A stretch of DNA of 43,289 nucleotides from an uncultured Dorea sp. (GCA_948602995.1 CAPEBR010000030.1:1-43289), one strand, 5' to 3'; counted from the first letter of the stretch, positions 1 to 9,023 are shown. The notes: generated by a model from the sequence alone, not told the origin. Made by a program: numbers and translations.

Positions 1-646
1 CGCTTGCCGTGACCTCTACTGACGGTGTCCCTGTGTTCGCGTCTACTGTTGCCGTGGGCATCCCGAACCCGGCCGCTTCTCCGGTCGCCCCCGGTACTCC
101 GGTGGCCACAATCTCTTTTGCTTTGTCAAGTAGTTCCTGGGCTTTGTCTAATAGTTTTTTTGCGAGTTCTGAGTAAAACTCCGAGTTGTCCGCATCCTCT
201 CCGGGGCGTACACCCGTTCCTCCATGCGCATACGATTCGGACAATTTTGAAAAACTCTCTGCAACTTTCTTACTGACGGAAGCTTCCTCCGCTTTCTGTT
301 CGGCAACTGACCTGCTTTTCTCTGCCGCCCTGGCCTCTCTTTCCGATACAGCGGCTTTTTCTGACGCTGTATTTCTGTATTCCTCGGTTTCGTTTTTTAA
401 GCCTTCCATGTATACTTTTATTTCTGTGAACGTCCCGCTGTACTTCGCTCTTATATCCTCTGTCATCTCCTCGATCTGACGAAGAAAGTCTTCGTAAGTA
501 CCCATGCGCTTGACAACTCCTGCCTGGAAGCACATCCACACTATCTGATTTTCGGTTTCCGGATCTGTAGATACTGCCCACTCCCCGGGCAGCATATTCC
601 TTGGATTAAAATCCCGTTTTCTACCTTGCCGCATTCTGATCGCCAT
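1..646 (-). CDS. Phage tail/baseplate-type protein with coiled coil, partial
   Basis: The gene runs off the left edge, so only the first 215 codons are seen. The N-terminus (MAIRMRQGRKRDF, then NMLPGEWAV and a VVKRMGTYEDF stretch) matches the opening commonly seen in Firmicutes phage tail-fibre or upper-baseplate proteins. Residues about 70-180 are rich in E, K, A and S and look like a coiled coil. Then comes a G/P/A/T-rich collagen-like stretch. I chose ATG at 646 because GGAAAGGGG lies upstream. It overlaps the end of the tail spike gene by 26 bases, typical of coupled late tail genes. Structural role at the tail tip is inferred; receptor specificity cannot be judged from this fragment. Confidence 0.7.
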   Translation of the reverse strand, partial: MAIRMRQGRKRDFNPRNMLPGEWAVSTDPETENQIVWMCFQAGVVKRMGTYEDFLRQIEEMTEDIRAKYSGTFTEIKVYMEGLKNETEEYRNTASEKAAVSEREARAAEKSRSVAEQKAEEASVSKKVAESFSKLSESYAHGGTGVRPGEDADNSEFYSELAKKLLDKAQELLDKAKEIVATGVPGATGEAAGFGMPTATVDANTGTPSVEVTAS

Positions 647-3600
647 GTCTAAGCGCCCCTTTCCGCAGTGCCTCCTCTAGCTGCTCTATTCTTTTAAGTG
701 AGTCGTCTATCGTTTCTTTCTGGCTTTTAAGCATCTGAAACATATATGGTATCATTACCCTGTAATTCCAGTTTTCTGCCTGTCCATTTTTATTATGATC
801 AACTGCAAGAGGGGCATATTTTTCCACATCCTCAGCAATAAACATGGGAAATTCTATTCCGTATCTTTCATCTGATTCCGGTAAATATCCTTCCTTGTAT
901 TTAGCCCAAATTGGAACAATTCCATATAAATCTTCGATATCTTTTTCAGTTAATGGGCTTCCAATGTTTTTATATCGCTCCGATGATTCAGAATTATATG
1001 CAAGCGTATTGGATGCACCGTTAAATACCGCCATTTTTGTGCTTGTTGAACGGACTAAATTCGGTAATCTCAATTCTCCATATATTTTCGTTATTGCCCA
1101 AAACTCAACTTCGAAAGATTCTTCGTTAAAGTTTCTGCTTCTCACTATAAGCGAACCCATTGGAAGATAATCATTATTCGAACCGTAATAATTTCCAATA
1201 TAAAATGAAGTGTGCCATCCTTTTGAGCCACCATCATAGGATTGTATCGCTTCAAATGCTAAGAATTTTCTTTTTTCTAGTGTCTCAACGGAGACGCTGG
1301 AATTTTCATTCATGTTTGTAGACATATACAGAACAGTTCCAAATGTTGGAGCATTGGAATATAATCGTCCCGTTTCTGTAACTGCAAAATACTTATTATT
1401 AACAATAAACCCATCTTTACTCCAGTAGCCGATTTGTTTTCCCTCTGCGTCAAGTATTTTAAAAGTTCCGTTTGTATTATTTGCACCACCAAGCGTTAAT
1501 TCTCCGCCTTTTGCAATAGAGAATGAAAAGTATATATTCCCATTTTTATCAAGAAACAGTCCTTGTACAGTCCCGTTTTTCGTAATCTTATCAAAAATGT
1601 CAGCCTGCGTCTGGCCGTCCACCGCATCCTTCGCTGCTGTATCCGCTGCTTTCTGATCAATATACTTGTTTCTCTTTTCCCAGTCCGTGGAAACATAATT
1701 TCCGCTTGCCCTGGACGTGATACATGTCATAATGTCCCCGGTATCGCCCTGTGTCCACAGATCTCCCGCGTCATACGGCGGTACTGGTGTGGCAACGAAT
1801 ACACGTCTCTTGGAGTCTGCCGTATCCTGTGCTTTTGAAGCATCAGAAAGTGCTTTCGTTATATCCGAATCTGTTATTAACTGCCACTTCCAGACAGAAC
1901 CATCCTTGAAAAACCGGTAGGAGTATCCCTTGGACTTCCAGTAAAACAAATCCCCTTCATGCTTCGCCCGGTCCTCTTCCGTCTTCCAGTCTGATGCCGG
2001 TGCATTACTCAGTGCAGGCTGATAGTCGTAATACCACGTCTCGATCTGACCGTCTATCTGGCTTTGCAGGCTTGCAATCTTCGGATCGTAAACGGAGCTG
2101 ATAAAATTGTTTACCTCCGAACTGGCTTTTTCTTCCGCAATGTCTCCAATCGTCTTTCCTGAAGACAGGGAAAAGGAATCAGCGATTATCCTCACCTGTC
2201 CCGTGTTTGCATCCACCTCAAAGGTCTTATTCCCTTTATTGTCCTTCGCCACCAGTCCCCTTGTGTCGATCCATTCGGCCATTATGCCAATTGCGGACAG
2301 TATATTATAGATCGCGTTCCCCTGGGCATCATTCCCGGAGTTCCAGGTCTTCCCTCCGTCCGTGGATACGCCGAAGGCATCAATCGTCTGTTTCCAGATT
2401 GTCTTTGATTCTGACATGAGGGGCTTGTCATGCTGGTACTTAATGAAGGTTCCGTCCTCCTGCGGCTCATATGTCTCATATAACCCCAGGCTTCTCGCCA
2501 TCAGGGAAGAGAAGTGCCGCATGCTGACCTCGTAAGCGGACAGCTGCCGGCTCGTCTGGTCCTTGGTCATGGACATTAATTTTGTCACAGCGCCGTACCT
2601 TGTATAGTTCTTTTCTGTGGGTGTCTCTGCGCTGCACTCAACCTTCTGCGTTCCGGACAGACTGAATGTGGTATTGGTTATCACAGTAAAACAGGACTTC
2701 TGTTTCCGGTCTGTCACGACTGCAAGATCACCTGCCATTATGGACGGATCTGACTGTGTAGTGATCTTCATGGGGCGAAATGTATTTCCCTCCACCTTCT
2801 GTCCCACATGCTGCAGCACTGCCTGCTCATGCCCTTCCTGTATAAGCGGGTTATCCGACAGCTCCAGCACATATCCCTCTTTCCCGTACAAAAGTATCTC
2901 ATCCTGATCACCGGATTCCTTCTTTACCGTTATGGAGACTCCGGTTATGGTTATATCATCCGTATCAATGCTCTTGGATTTCAGCAGGTAAATATGGTGG
3001 TAATCCTCCATATCCGTAAAACTGCCGCCGTCTGCCTGGTCTCCCGTGTTCCATGGGGCAAAGCTCCCTCCGTGCAGATTATCACCGGATTCATAAGGTA
3101 TTCCTTCATCGAAAATCCCACCATTATAGATGCCGTTTTTCACTTTCTGTAATGCAGCGAAATTATACCATCCGAACTCCAGCTGCCCCAGGTTGTTGAT
3201 AAATGCAAAGCATCCCATGATCTGTGCGCAGTAGGAGATGATGTCCCGGAATGTCAGTTTGTCACTGTCCGGCCTTTTGTTCACCACATAGCTTCCCATT
3301 TCCACAGACCGGGCGTTAAACGTCATCTGACAGACCGTGCAGGCATCAAGTATGATCTGATTTATCGTTGCCGGGTACTGCAGGCCGCTCTCCGTGTACG
3401 GCCTGTCAAAGAACAGCATGCCGTCATATGCCACGATGTCGATCGTGATGTCTTTTTCTTTTGCATCCACAATCCGGTATTTCCCTTTCTGCAGATCCTC
3501 CCATGTCCCGTCCTCCAGGCGGAGCCCCACCTGCGCCCTAATGTCTGCACCCTCAAAGCCTGTGTAGTCAAACTCTCCATCCATGTTGTTGAGGGTCAAC

Positions 3601-3794
3601 TGGTATTTCTTCACAATGGCCGCACCGATCTCAAACTTCCCACCTGCACTTGTGGCTTCGTTGATGCTGTATGCAGTCACGTCTTCCGTTGACAGGGTTC
3701 TTTTGGAACCGTCCGGAAATGTGATATCGTCTCTTATGCGGAATTCGCGGTTCTTTTCAATTGCCTGCCTGTACTTCATGCTTGTATTAATCAT
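621..3794 (-). CDS. Tail spike/endopeptidase-like protein with C-terminal S74 chaperone domain
   Basis: This 1057-residue protein lies directly after the tape measure and a small tail protein, the usual place for the tail-tip or spike protein. The N-terminal part resembles prophage tail (Siphovirus ReqiPepy6 Gp37-like or tail endopeptidase) proteins. The middle is low in recognisable motifs. The last ~120 residues look like the peptidase S74 intramolecular chaperone of endosialidase: SSERYK gives the Ser-to-Lys spacing of five, followed by GIEFPMFIAEDVEKYAPL and a final coiled coil. The domain normally cleaves itself off after helping the spike trimerise. Start ATG 3794 follows AGGTGATAGG; an upstream in-frame ATG at 3851 lies inside the preceding gene. 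Confidence 0.8.
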   Translation of the reverse strand: MINTSMKYRQAIEKNREFRIRDDITFPDGSKRTLSTEDVTAYSINEATSAGGKFEIGAAIVKKYQLTLNNMDGEFDYTGFEGADIRAQVGLRLEDGTWEDLQKGKYRIVDAKEKDITIDIVAYDGMLFFDRPYTESGLQYPATINQIILDACTVCQMTFNARSVEMGSYVVNKRPDSDKLTFRDIISYCAQIMGCFAFINNLGQLEFGWYNFAALQKVKNGIYNGGIFDEGIPYESGDNLHGGSFAPWNTGDQADGGSFTDMEDYHHIYLLKSKSIDTDDITITGVSITVKKESGDQDEILLYGKEGYVLELSDNPLIQEGHEQAVLQHVGQKVEGNTFRPMKITTQSDPSIMAGDLAVVTDRKQKSCFTVITNTTFSLSGTQKVECSAETPTEKNYTRYGAVTKLMSMTKDQTSRQLSAYEVSMRHFSSLMARSLGLYETYEPQEDGTFIKYQHDKPLMSESKTIWKQTIDAFGVSTDGGKTWNSGNDAQGNAIYNILSAIGIMAEWIDTRGLVAKDNKGNKTFEVDANTGQVRIIADSFSLSSGKTIGDIAEEKASSEVNNFISSVYDPKIASLQSQIDGQIETWYYDYQPALSNAPASDWKTEEDRAKHEGDLFYWKSKGYSYRFFKDGSVWKWQLITDSDITKALSDASKAQDTADSKRRVFVATPVPPYDAGDLWTQGDTGDIMTCITSRASGNYVSTDWEKRNKYIDQKAADTAAKDAVDGQTQADIFDKITKNGTVQGLFLDKNGNIYFSFSIAKGGELTLGGANNTNGTFKILDAEGKQIGYWSKDGFIVNNKYFAVTETGRLYSNAPTFGTVLYMSTNMNENSSVSVETLEKRKFLAFEAIQSYDGGSKGWHTSFYIGNYYGSNNDYLPMGSLIVRSRNFNEESFEVEFWAITKIYGELRLPNLVRSTSTKMAVFNGASNTLAYNSESSERYKNIGSPLTEKDIEDLYGIVPIWAKYKEGYLPESDERYGIEFPMFIAEDVEKYAPLAVDHNKNGQAENWNYRVMIPYMFQMLKSQKETIDDSLKRIEQLEEALRKGALRHGDQNAAR

Positions 3795-3798
3795 CCTA

Positions 3799-4152
3799 TC
3801 ACCTCTGTATAATGTCCACGGAAACGCTTCTGTAGTAATAAATCCCGTCACCTACATAGCCCAGGTGCTCTTTTGACAGCGTTCCCCTGTATGATTCAAT
3901 CGAAATCTTCATTCCGTCATCCCGGAACGTAAAGGGAAAGAATCCTGCTGTCAGCATCCGTTTGATCAGTACCACGTCCGCTTCCGGCAGGATTCCCCAT
4001 TTTATATTTATATTTTTCTTCTCAGCCACCACATCCCCGATCATCATGCCGGACAGTGTCCGTCCGGTGTCTGATGACCAGATGATTTCATCATTCACGG
4101 ATATAGACACCGGATCCGGAAGGGACGTGTTTCCTGAACTTAAGATACTCAC
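3799..4152 (-). CDS. Small phage tail protein (DUF6711-like)
   Basis: This 117-residue protein sits between the tape measure and the tail spike. The pattern of an N-terminal strand-rich region, VAEKKNINIKWG in the middle and a Tyr/Ser-rich end is like small Siphovirus tail proteins of the DUF6711 type. That assignment is from memory of the family and is tentative. Translation starts at GTG (4152), eight bases after GGAGG. It ends four bases before the next start, so the pair is tightly coupled. A distal-tail or tail-hub accessory role is inferred from position only. Confidence 0.6.
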   Translation of the reverse strand: MSILSSGNTSLPDPVSISVNDEIIWSSDTGRTLSGMMIGDVVAEKKNINIKWGILPEADVVLIKRMLTAGFFPFTFRDDGMKISIESYRGTLSKEHLGYVGDGIYYYRSVSVDIIQR

Positions 4153-4166
4153 TCCGTGTTCCTCCG

Positions 4167-6911
4167 TTATTTCAGCGTCACTTCATTGTAACGTATGTCT
4201 GCTGATTTCTGCGCCATCCCCTGGAGTCTGGCAAGCTCCTCGCCGTCCAGGAAGAATCCCACGCTTTCAAGAGCTGCCACGATCCTTGATACCGCAAGGT
4301 TAATGATCCTTTCCAGCTCATCCTTTGTTACTCCTCCGCTTCCTGCTGCCGCCTGTACGGCTGCGTCCACCATGGCCTTCATCTTGTCTTCCGGGGCAAC
4401 AATCTCGCCGTAATGACGGTTATCCCCGATCATGGCCAGCCGCGGGGTGTTTGCCTTTACAAATCCTCCCTGGGCAAGATATGGGATCGTCCGTGGCGTC
4501 CACATAGGGAAGTTAAAACTCAGCTTCCCCCCTCCAATAACAGGGACCCAGTCTGGTATATCTATGGAAAGACTGTTCAGCATGGATGCAATCGAATTGA
4601 CACCGTTTGCCATTCCGTTTACCATGCCATTTATAAACCCGATAATCGCATTGACCGGACTCCGTACAATCTCCTTGAATCCGCTCCAAAGTTTTTTAAA
4701 GAAATTCTCAATCCCGTTCCAGGCTCTTTTCCAGTCCCCCGTAAATACGCCTGCAACAAATTCTATGACATCTCCAAGCAGGTCAAAGATAGTTCCTATT
4801 GCATCAGAGATTACTGCTACTCCATCAAGGAATGAGTTCCCGACCTTTTCCAGTTCCCGTCCCAGTACTGGAGCAATGTTCTTTGCAAACCAGTTCAGGA
4901 ATGGCTGCAGCGTAGCGTTCCAGATGTCGGTAACCGCACCTGCAACTTTTCCGATCAGCTCTATTCCTTTATCAAGCATAGGTTGTATATGCTCTTCCCA
5001 GACACTTCTGAATTTTTCGGATAGCCTGTCCAGTACTGGCACAATATACATATTGTATCCTTCAAACAATGTACCGACAATTTCTGTCAATCCTTCCGAA
5101 AATGCCTTGAACATTGGACGGACTTTCCTCTCGTACTCCCCGTTTATCTTTTCGAATGTGTCCTTTATACCCTTATGTATTACCCCGAGCGTGTCAGAAA
5201 TCGGTGCAAGTGTTTCGTCTATGCTTTCTTTTATAAGATCCTTGTTTTCTACAATCGGATCAACGATACATTCAATTACATCCCTTGCGAACTGTAATGT
5301 AAGATCCTTTATTCCGAGAAATGTGTCTGAAAATATCCCTATTAAACTTGCTGTGCAGCTTTTAGCATTCTCTCCTGAGAACACAGAAAATATATCCGCT
5401 GCCGCCACAGCAAAATCACCGACAAGACCCGCAATTTCTGCTGACACATCAAAAAGAGAAACTAGACGATCTCTTATATAAGGGGAACTCTCCTGCAGAT
5501 AACCGTCAATTCCTCCCAAAAGGTTGTCTGCAATTGTGATTCCGATGCTCGCCATGGATCCTGCAATCTTTCCCGCATTCAATGCAATCGAATCAAACAG
5601 TCTGCCTGCGGACCGCACTACTGAAGGATCTGTGAAAATCCCTTTCAGTGATTGCCCGATTCCCTGTATGTGGCCTTTTATGGACTGGATTCTCACCTCA
5701 CTGTCTCCGAATCCAATTGTAAATCCCTGTCTGAAAAGCTCTGCCAGTTCCCTGCATCGTGCTATTAGCCCCTGGAATTTCCCGTCTACGGAATCAATGA
5801 CAGTGTTTCCCTCAGCAAGCCCGCCAAAGTCCACAGTGCTTCCGGCTCCACCCACGGCAGTTCCCCCTCCGGGGCTGCCGGTGTCTGCGCTTTCTGATGG
5901 TTCCTGGATCTTATTGACTTTGTCGAAGCCCATGAGGGCCTTCATTTCCTTCGCCGCTTTTTTTGCGGCACTGCCCGCGCTGTCTGCAGAGGACGCCATG
6001 CCATCAGCCGCCCCTGATGCGCTCTCAAAGCCTGCGCCGGCATCCTCTGCCATGGCTCCCATCCCAGATATCTGTGAGCCCCCGCTGCTCTTGCTGCCTG
6101 TGATCAGCTCCGTGAATGCTTTAAAGGCACTGGCCAGTGTTGCCAGTTTTCCAATGACCATATTGATGGTCTGCAGTACCGGCGTAAACAGATTGATCAG
6201 TCCCTGCCCTATGCTTGCCTTCAGGCTGTCGAACTGCAGTTTCAGGATACGAACCTGGTTCGCCCATCCCCCAGAGGTCCTTGCGAAATCCCCCTGGGCT
6301 GCTGCCAGCCTGTCCTGTACGAACTGATAGCGGAGCGCCACCTTTTCCGCCTCTGACATGGCGGAAGTGGCTTTCCCGAAGCCCGCTTCCATTGCGTATG
6401 CGTCAAGGGCTGTCTGGGTCATTACCACTCCAAGATCTTTTAATGATTCTGTCTCGCCGGTGAAGACGGATTTCAGCTTTGTGTATGCTTCGTCCTGGCT
6501 GATATTGTAGAAGGATGCCACATCACCGGCCAGTCCGGTTAATGTGGAGCCCATCTCATACGCTGCTGATTCCGTAAAGCCGAAAGCCTTGGCCATGGTT
6601 CCGAATGTCCCTGTGAACTGCTTCGCCATGGTTCTGGACAGGCCGAAGCCCGTTTCCGCTGACTGCGCGAATTTGTCCACCTGGGTTGTCATGTTCGGGA
6701 ATGTGACGTCAACCACGTTCTGGACCTCTGCAAGGTCTGAGCCAAGCTTCAGGCACTGCCCGCTGAAGTCCACAAGCTTCTTGATGCCGAAAGCTGCTGC
6801 CAGTGCAGCGCCAGCCTTTTTCGCCATGCCCTGGATCCCGTTCATCTGCTTCTCAAAATCATTTTTATTAACTACAAGGTCAAGACCAATCTGACCTATG
6901 CTCGCTGCCAT
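4167..6911 (-). CDS. Phage tail tape measure protein
   Basis: The 914-residue protein has the classic tape-measure layout. An N-terminal block (SIGQIGLDLVVNKNDF, then AEVQNVVDVTFPNM and SVFTGETESLKDLG) is shared by many siphovirus tape measures. It is followed by a Gly/Ser/Ala-rich linker near residues 285-375, long amphipathic helices, and hydrophobic segments in the C-terminal third. It sets tail length and is packed inside the tail tube. At about 1.5 angstrom per residue a tail near 140 nm would be expected; that figure is a rule-of-thumb estimate. I chose ATG 6911 because AGGTGG lies just upstream; an ATG at 6947 has no such site. Confidence 0.93.
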   Translation of the reverse strand: MAASIGQIGLDLVVNKNDFEKQMNGIQGMAKKAGAALAAAFGIKKLVDFSGQCLKLGSDLAEVQNVVDVTFPNMTTQVDKFAQSAETGFGLSRTMAKQFTGTFGTMAKAFGFTESAAYEMGSTLTGLAGDVASFYNISQDEAYTKLKSVFTGETESLKDLGVVMTQTALDAYAMEAGFGKATSAMSEAEKVALRYQFVQDRLAAAQGDFARTSGGWANQVRILKLQFDSLKASIGQGLINLFTPVLQTINMVIGKLATLASAFKAFTELITGSKSSGGSQISGMGAMAEDAGAGFESASGAADGMASSADSAGSAAKKAAKEMKALMGFDKVNKIQEPSESADTGSPGGGTAVGGAGSTVDFGGLAEGNTVIDSVDGKFQGLIARCRELAELFRQGFTIGFGDSEVRIQSIKGHIQGIGQSLKGIFTDPSVVRSAGRLFDSIALNAGKIAGSMASIGITIADNLLGGIDGYLQESSPYIRDRLVSLFDVSAEIAGLVGDFAVAAADIFSVFSGENAKSCTASLIGIFSDTFLGIKDLTLQFARDVIECIVDPIVENKDLIKESIDETLAPISDTLGVIHKGIKDTFEKINGEYERKVRPMFKAFSEGLTEIVGTLFEGYNMYIVPVLDRLSEKFRSVWEEHIQPMLDKGIELIGKVAGAVTDIWNATLQPFLNWFAKNIAPVLGRELEKVGNSFLDGVAVISDAIGTIFDLLGDVIEFVAGVFTGDWKRAWNGIENFFKKLWSGFKEIVRSPVNAIIGFINGMVNGMANGVNSIASMLNSLSIDIPDWVPVIGGGKLSFNFPMWTPRTIPYLAQGGFVKANTPRLAMIGDNRHYGEIVAPEDKMKAMVDAAVQAAAGSGGVTKDELERIINLAVSRIVAALESVGFFLDGEELARLQGMAQKSADIRYNEVTLK

Positions 6912-6953
6912 ATATACCACCTGCCTCTGTCGTCTGGACATCGGCACATGGCA

Positions 6954-7109
6954 CTACTTGTCCTGGTTGATTTTTATTTCAAACTCTTTCCTGCAGTGCC
7001 TTGCCCGGCATCTGATGAAGACGCCCCGGCATACTGCATCCGGTTCATACTGCACCTGCTGTTCATGACCGCAGTATTTACACTTTACTTTCTTTTTTGC
7101 AATTTCCAA
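6954..7109 (-). CDS. Small Cys-rich zinc-binding phage protein (Com-like)
   Basis: This 51-codon frame lies in the gap between the tail chaperone and the tape measure. It encodes a basic peptide with KCKYCGHEQ, then CRGVFIRC and HCRKEFEI. The two Cys pairs would form a zinc knuckle like that of phage Mu Com and other small Cys-rich phage proteins. Start is uncertain: TTG 7109 or ATT 7103, both close after GGGAGG. It overlaps the end of the preceding chaperone frame by 32 bases. A translational or RNA-binding role is possible by analogy with Com, but nothing here proves it. Confidence 0.6.
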   Translation of the reverse strand: MEIAKKKVKCKYCGHEQQVQYEPDAVCRGVFIRCRARHCRKEFEIKINQDK

Positions 7110-7401
7110 TCCCTCCCGCTGCCTTTATAAAGGCGTTCTTCAGTTCATCAAGGATCTTTCCTACCTCCTCCGGCTTCCTGTCTTTCGCCGTTTTCCTGAG
7201 CCATTCGCCCCGGATGCGTTTCTGCTCCGGTGTGAAGTGCTTCAGTATCTCCTCATCTGTCTCCGCCCGGATGGATACAATCCTGCCAAGCGGGGTCTCC
7301 GGCGCCATCCCCTCCAGGAAGGCCCGGAACTCGTCCCACTTCATGCCGTCCAGTTCCCTGGACAGCCGGATCCCGTACTGTGACTGGAATGAAGCTATCA
7401 C
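7078..7401 (-). CDS. Tail assembly chaperone, downstream (gpT-like) frame, Gp15-like
   Basis: This frame encodes the sequence typical of phage Gp15-like or GT tail assembly chaperones: ASFQSQYGIRL, KWDEFRAFLEGM, ETPLGRIVSIRAET, then FTPEQKRIRGEWL. The earliest standard start in this frame is GTG 7401, but no good ribosome-binding site precedes it. The frame stays open upstream to about 7464, giving an acidic lead-in (SSDPYYDLIEDFDLV) that homologues have. So the product is probably made as a fusion by programmed frameshift from the gene at 7436-7726. It binds the tape measure and tail tube subunits during tail assembly and is absent from the virion. Confidence 0.8.
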   Translation of the reverse strand: MIASFQSQYGIRLSRELDGMKWDEFRAFLEGMAPETPLGRIVSIRAETDEEILKHFTPEQKRIRGEWLRKTAKDRKPEEVGKILDELKNAFIKAAGGIGNCKKESKV

Positions 7402-7435
7402 CAGGTCGAAATCTTCAATCAGGTCATAGTACGGG

Positions 7436-7726
7436 TCACTGCTCTCCCTGGCCGTCCCCCTGGATCAGATTCATTGCTTCCGAAATGACCGCCATGTAAT
7501 CCCGGAAGGAAAGGTTCAGGCTTTCCAGTTTCTTCTGATCCTTTTCGCCAAACAGCTTTTCCATGGCTTCCGTGGCAGCCTCTATCTCGGATCTGCCTTT
7601 GAATAAGCCCATAATCTCCAGCATGGTCTTTGCATCAGCGTTTACTTCCAGTTCCATGTCCCGTATCCTAAGTACCGGGTTCTGTTCGAATTTCAGTTTA
7701 TCCGTTATATCCACTATTTTTCCCAT
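7436..7726 (-). CDS. Tail assembly chaperone, upstream (gpG-like) protein
   Basis: The 96-residue protein lies directly after the tail tube gene, as lambda gpG does. It begins MGKIVDITDKLKF and is rich in charged helices (TMLEIMGLFKGRSEIEAATEAM). Ribosome-binding site AGGAGG is about nine bases before ATG 7726. It ends in TGA at 7436, inside the open downstream frame of the GT partner. A GGGGGAC run near its end (7456-7460) is the likely slip point. In other siphoviruses the short form is made in excess over the fused form. Confidence 0.8.
   Translation of the reverse strand: MGKIVDITDKLKFEQNPVLRIRDMELEVNADAKTMLEIMGLFKGRSEIEAATEAMEKLFGEKDQKKLESLNLSFRDYMAVISEAMNLIQGDGQGEQ
7454..7461 (-). other. 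Candidate programmed frameshift site
   Basis: On the minus strand the end of the gpG-like gene reads CAG GGG GAC GGC. Five consecutive G residues (7460-7456) would let the glycine tRNA on GGG slip by +1 (or -2) and still pair. Either shift enters the frame of the downstream chaperone, which opens at 7464 after a stop. Phage Mu uses a -2 shift on a similar run of Gs. Confidence 0.55.
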
Positions 7727-7740
7727 CTTCTCTTCTCCTC

Positions 7741-8190
7741 CTATTCTGTCCCGGCCGGAAGCGTAACCTGGGGCTTCCCATTGCTCATGACGTCAAACTC
7801 CAGCGGCCCTGCGTTTGTTGCATCTGCCGCGTTCAGGGCCGTAATGCTGTATACCGCCCTGTCCCAGGACACAACCGTCCCGTCCGGGAACGTCCATCCA
7901 AAGTACCCTTCCGCGTTTCTTCCGTTCAGGAACGCTTTTTCAGCCACGTAATCATTTCCGGCATCCCCCAGGTTTCTCTTGCCCTTGATGGATATCTTGA
8001 TTCCCTTTGCGGTCATCAGGCGGTTTACCCAGCCTTCTTCCCCGTAGGTATACCATTCCTCCACCCCGTTGTCGAAGGCTACGGAAAATGTCTCCATGTC
8101 CTTGATGTTCGTGGCTGATTCCTTTGCGGCACCTGCCTGGAACTGGTTTTCGTAGCAGGGGAACACCCCTGTCTTTTTCCCTTCTGCCAT
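7741..8190 (-). CDS. Major tail tube protein
   Basis: The 149-residue protein lies between the tail terminator and the tail chaperones, the standard place for the major tail protein. It has the strand-rich pattern of tail tube folds: METFSVAFDNGVEEW, TAKGIKISIKGKRN and GYFGWTFPDGTVVSWDRAVYSI. The length fits the short tube proteins without an Ig-like extension. Many copies would stack as hexamers around the tape measure. AGGAG lies just before ATG 8190, and only three bases separate it from the preceding stop. Confidence 0.85.
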   Translation of the reverse strand: MAEGKKTGVFPCYENQFQAGAAKESATNIKDMETFSVAFDNGVEEWYTYGEEGWVNRLMTAKGIKISIKGKRNLGDAGNDYVAEKAFLNGRNAEGYFGWTFPDGTVVSWDRAVYSITALNAADATNAGPLEFDVMSNGKPQVTLPAGTE

Positions 8191-8193
8191 TCC

Positions 8194-8589
8194 TTAATCT
8201 CCTTTCCCGTAAATAACAGCTGCTTCTATGACCATCTCGTGTATACCGGCGTCATCTGTGCCGATATCCTGAAGCTCACAGAGCGGCTGGATGAATTTTA
8301 TTACTGTATCATTGACTGTAATCTCCCTTGCGCTGCTGACAGCCTCAAACAGCTCTGTAGCGGCTCTTTCCGTCTCCCCCGGGGATTCGTTCCAGTGGAT
8401 CAGTATGGTCACGTATTTCGTCCCGTAAGAGGCCATGGCTGGGCCTCCTATGGCGGTGTGATATGCATGGGTATGTTTGCTGTTGTAGACGCCCACGGAC
8501 TTCTCCGCCTTTGCGTCCAGCTTCCCCATATATACGCATTTTGCAATCTTCAGGGATTTTATATACTCCCTTACATCTGACAGCATCAT
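8194..8589 (-). CDS. Tail terminator / minor capsid protein (Minor_capsid_3-like)
   Basis: The 131-residue protein starts MMLSDVREYIKSL. The segment HAYHTAIGGPAMASYG and the alpha/beta pattern resemble phage tail terminator proteins once annotated as minor capsid proteins. It would cap the tail tube before joining to the head. ATG 8589 overlaps the stop of the preceding gene as ATGA and follows GGAGG. An in-frame ATG at 8676 lies well inside the preceding gene and was not used. Confidence 0.75.
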   Translation of the reverse strand: MMLSDVREYIKSLKIAKCVYMGKLDAKAEKSVGVYNSKHTHAYHTAIGGPAMASYGTKYVTILIHWNESPGETERAATELFEAVSSAREITVNDTVIKFIQPLCELQDIGTDDAGIHEMVIEAAVIYGKGD

Positions 8590-9023
8590 AGGCCTGATAT
8601 CCTCCTGTATAATTTTTTGAATGCATCCGCGGCAAAATCCTCGTTTTTCCCGCCCGGAAGCCAGTTCTTGTACCACATTCCTCCTGCATTGGGGTTTTCC
8701 TCTTTCTTAAATTTGTACTCAGGGTGGAAGTACAGTCTTCTTGCCTGTGGAGAGGTTGTAATAATTGAAACCTTTCCGCCCTGCTCTTTTGTGATAGAAT
8801 TAACCGCGGTTGAACCGTTTTCGTATGTTGCAGTTATGGGTTCTCCTGCTTTTATGAAAGTTCTCTCGCCCTGCATTGCCCCGGTATCCCTCGGCATCAC
8901 CTGGGCCTGCACCACTTCTGTATGCAGTGCCTCCGCCGTCTGCTCCAGCGCCGTCACCTGCGCCTGTGTGAGCTGCCTGAGCCTTGACATATTGAAATTA
9001 ACCGTGGAATTCACTTTTATCAT
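8586..9023 (-). CDS. Head-tail joining minor capsid protein (Minor_capsid_2-like)
   Basis: The 145-residue protein has features of the HK97-gp10/Minor_capsid_2 group: PRDTGAMQGERTF near residue 44, then YENGSTAVNSI, SPQARRLYFHPEY, and WYKNWLPGGKN near the end. These proteins sit at the head-tail interface. AGGAGGTGATACTT precedes ATG 9023. The start overlaps the previous stop as ATGA and the end overlaps the next start as ATGA, so translation is coupled through the joining module. Confidence 0.8.
   Translation of the reverse strand: MIKVNSTVNFNMSRLRQLTQAQVTALEQTAEALHTEVVQAQVMPRDTGAMQGERTFIKAGEPITATYENGSTAVNSITKEQGGKVSIITTSPQARRLYFHPEYKFKKEENPNAGGMWYKNWLPGGKNEDFAADAFKKLYRRISGL

Noticed and set aside
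270..581. Minus-strand frame of 103 codons
   Set aside because: It is in a different frame from the tail protein 1-646, whose N-terminus is recognisable; the alternate product has no motifs.
4432..5481. Long plus-strand open frame of 349 codons
   Set aside because: It lies wholly antisense to the tape measure gene, has no ribosome-binding site and its product has no protein-like motifs; it is a shadow of the real gene.
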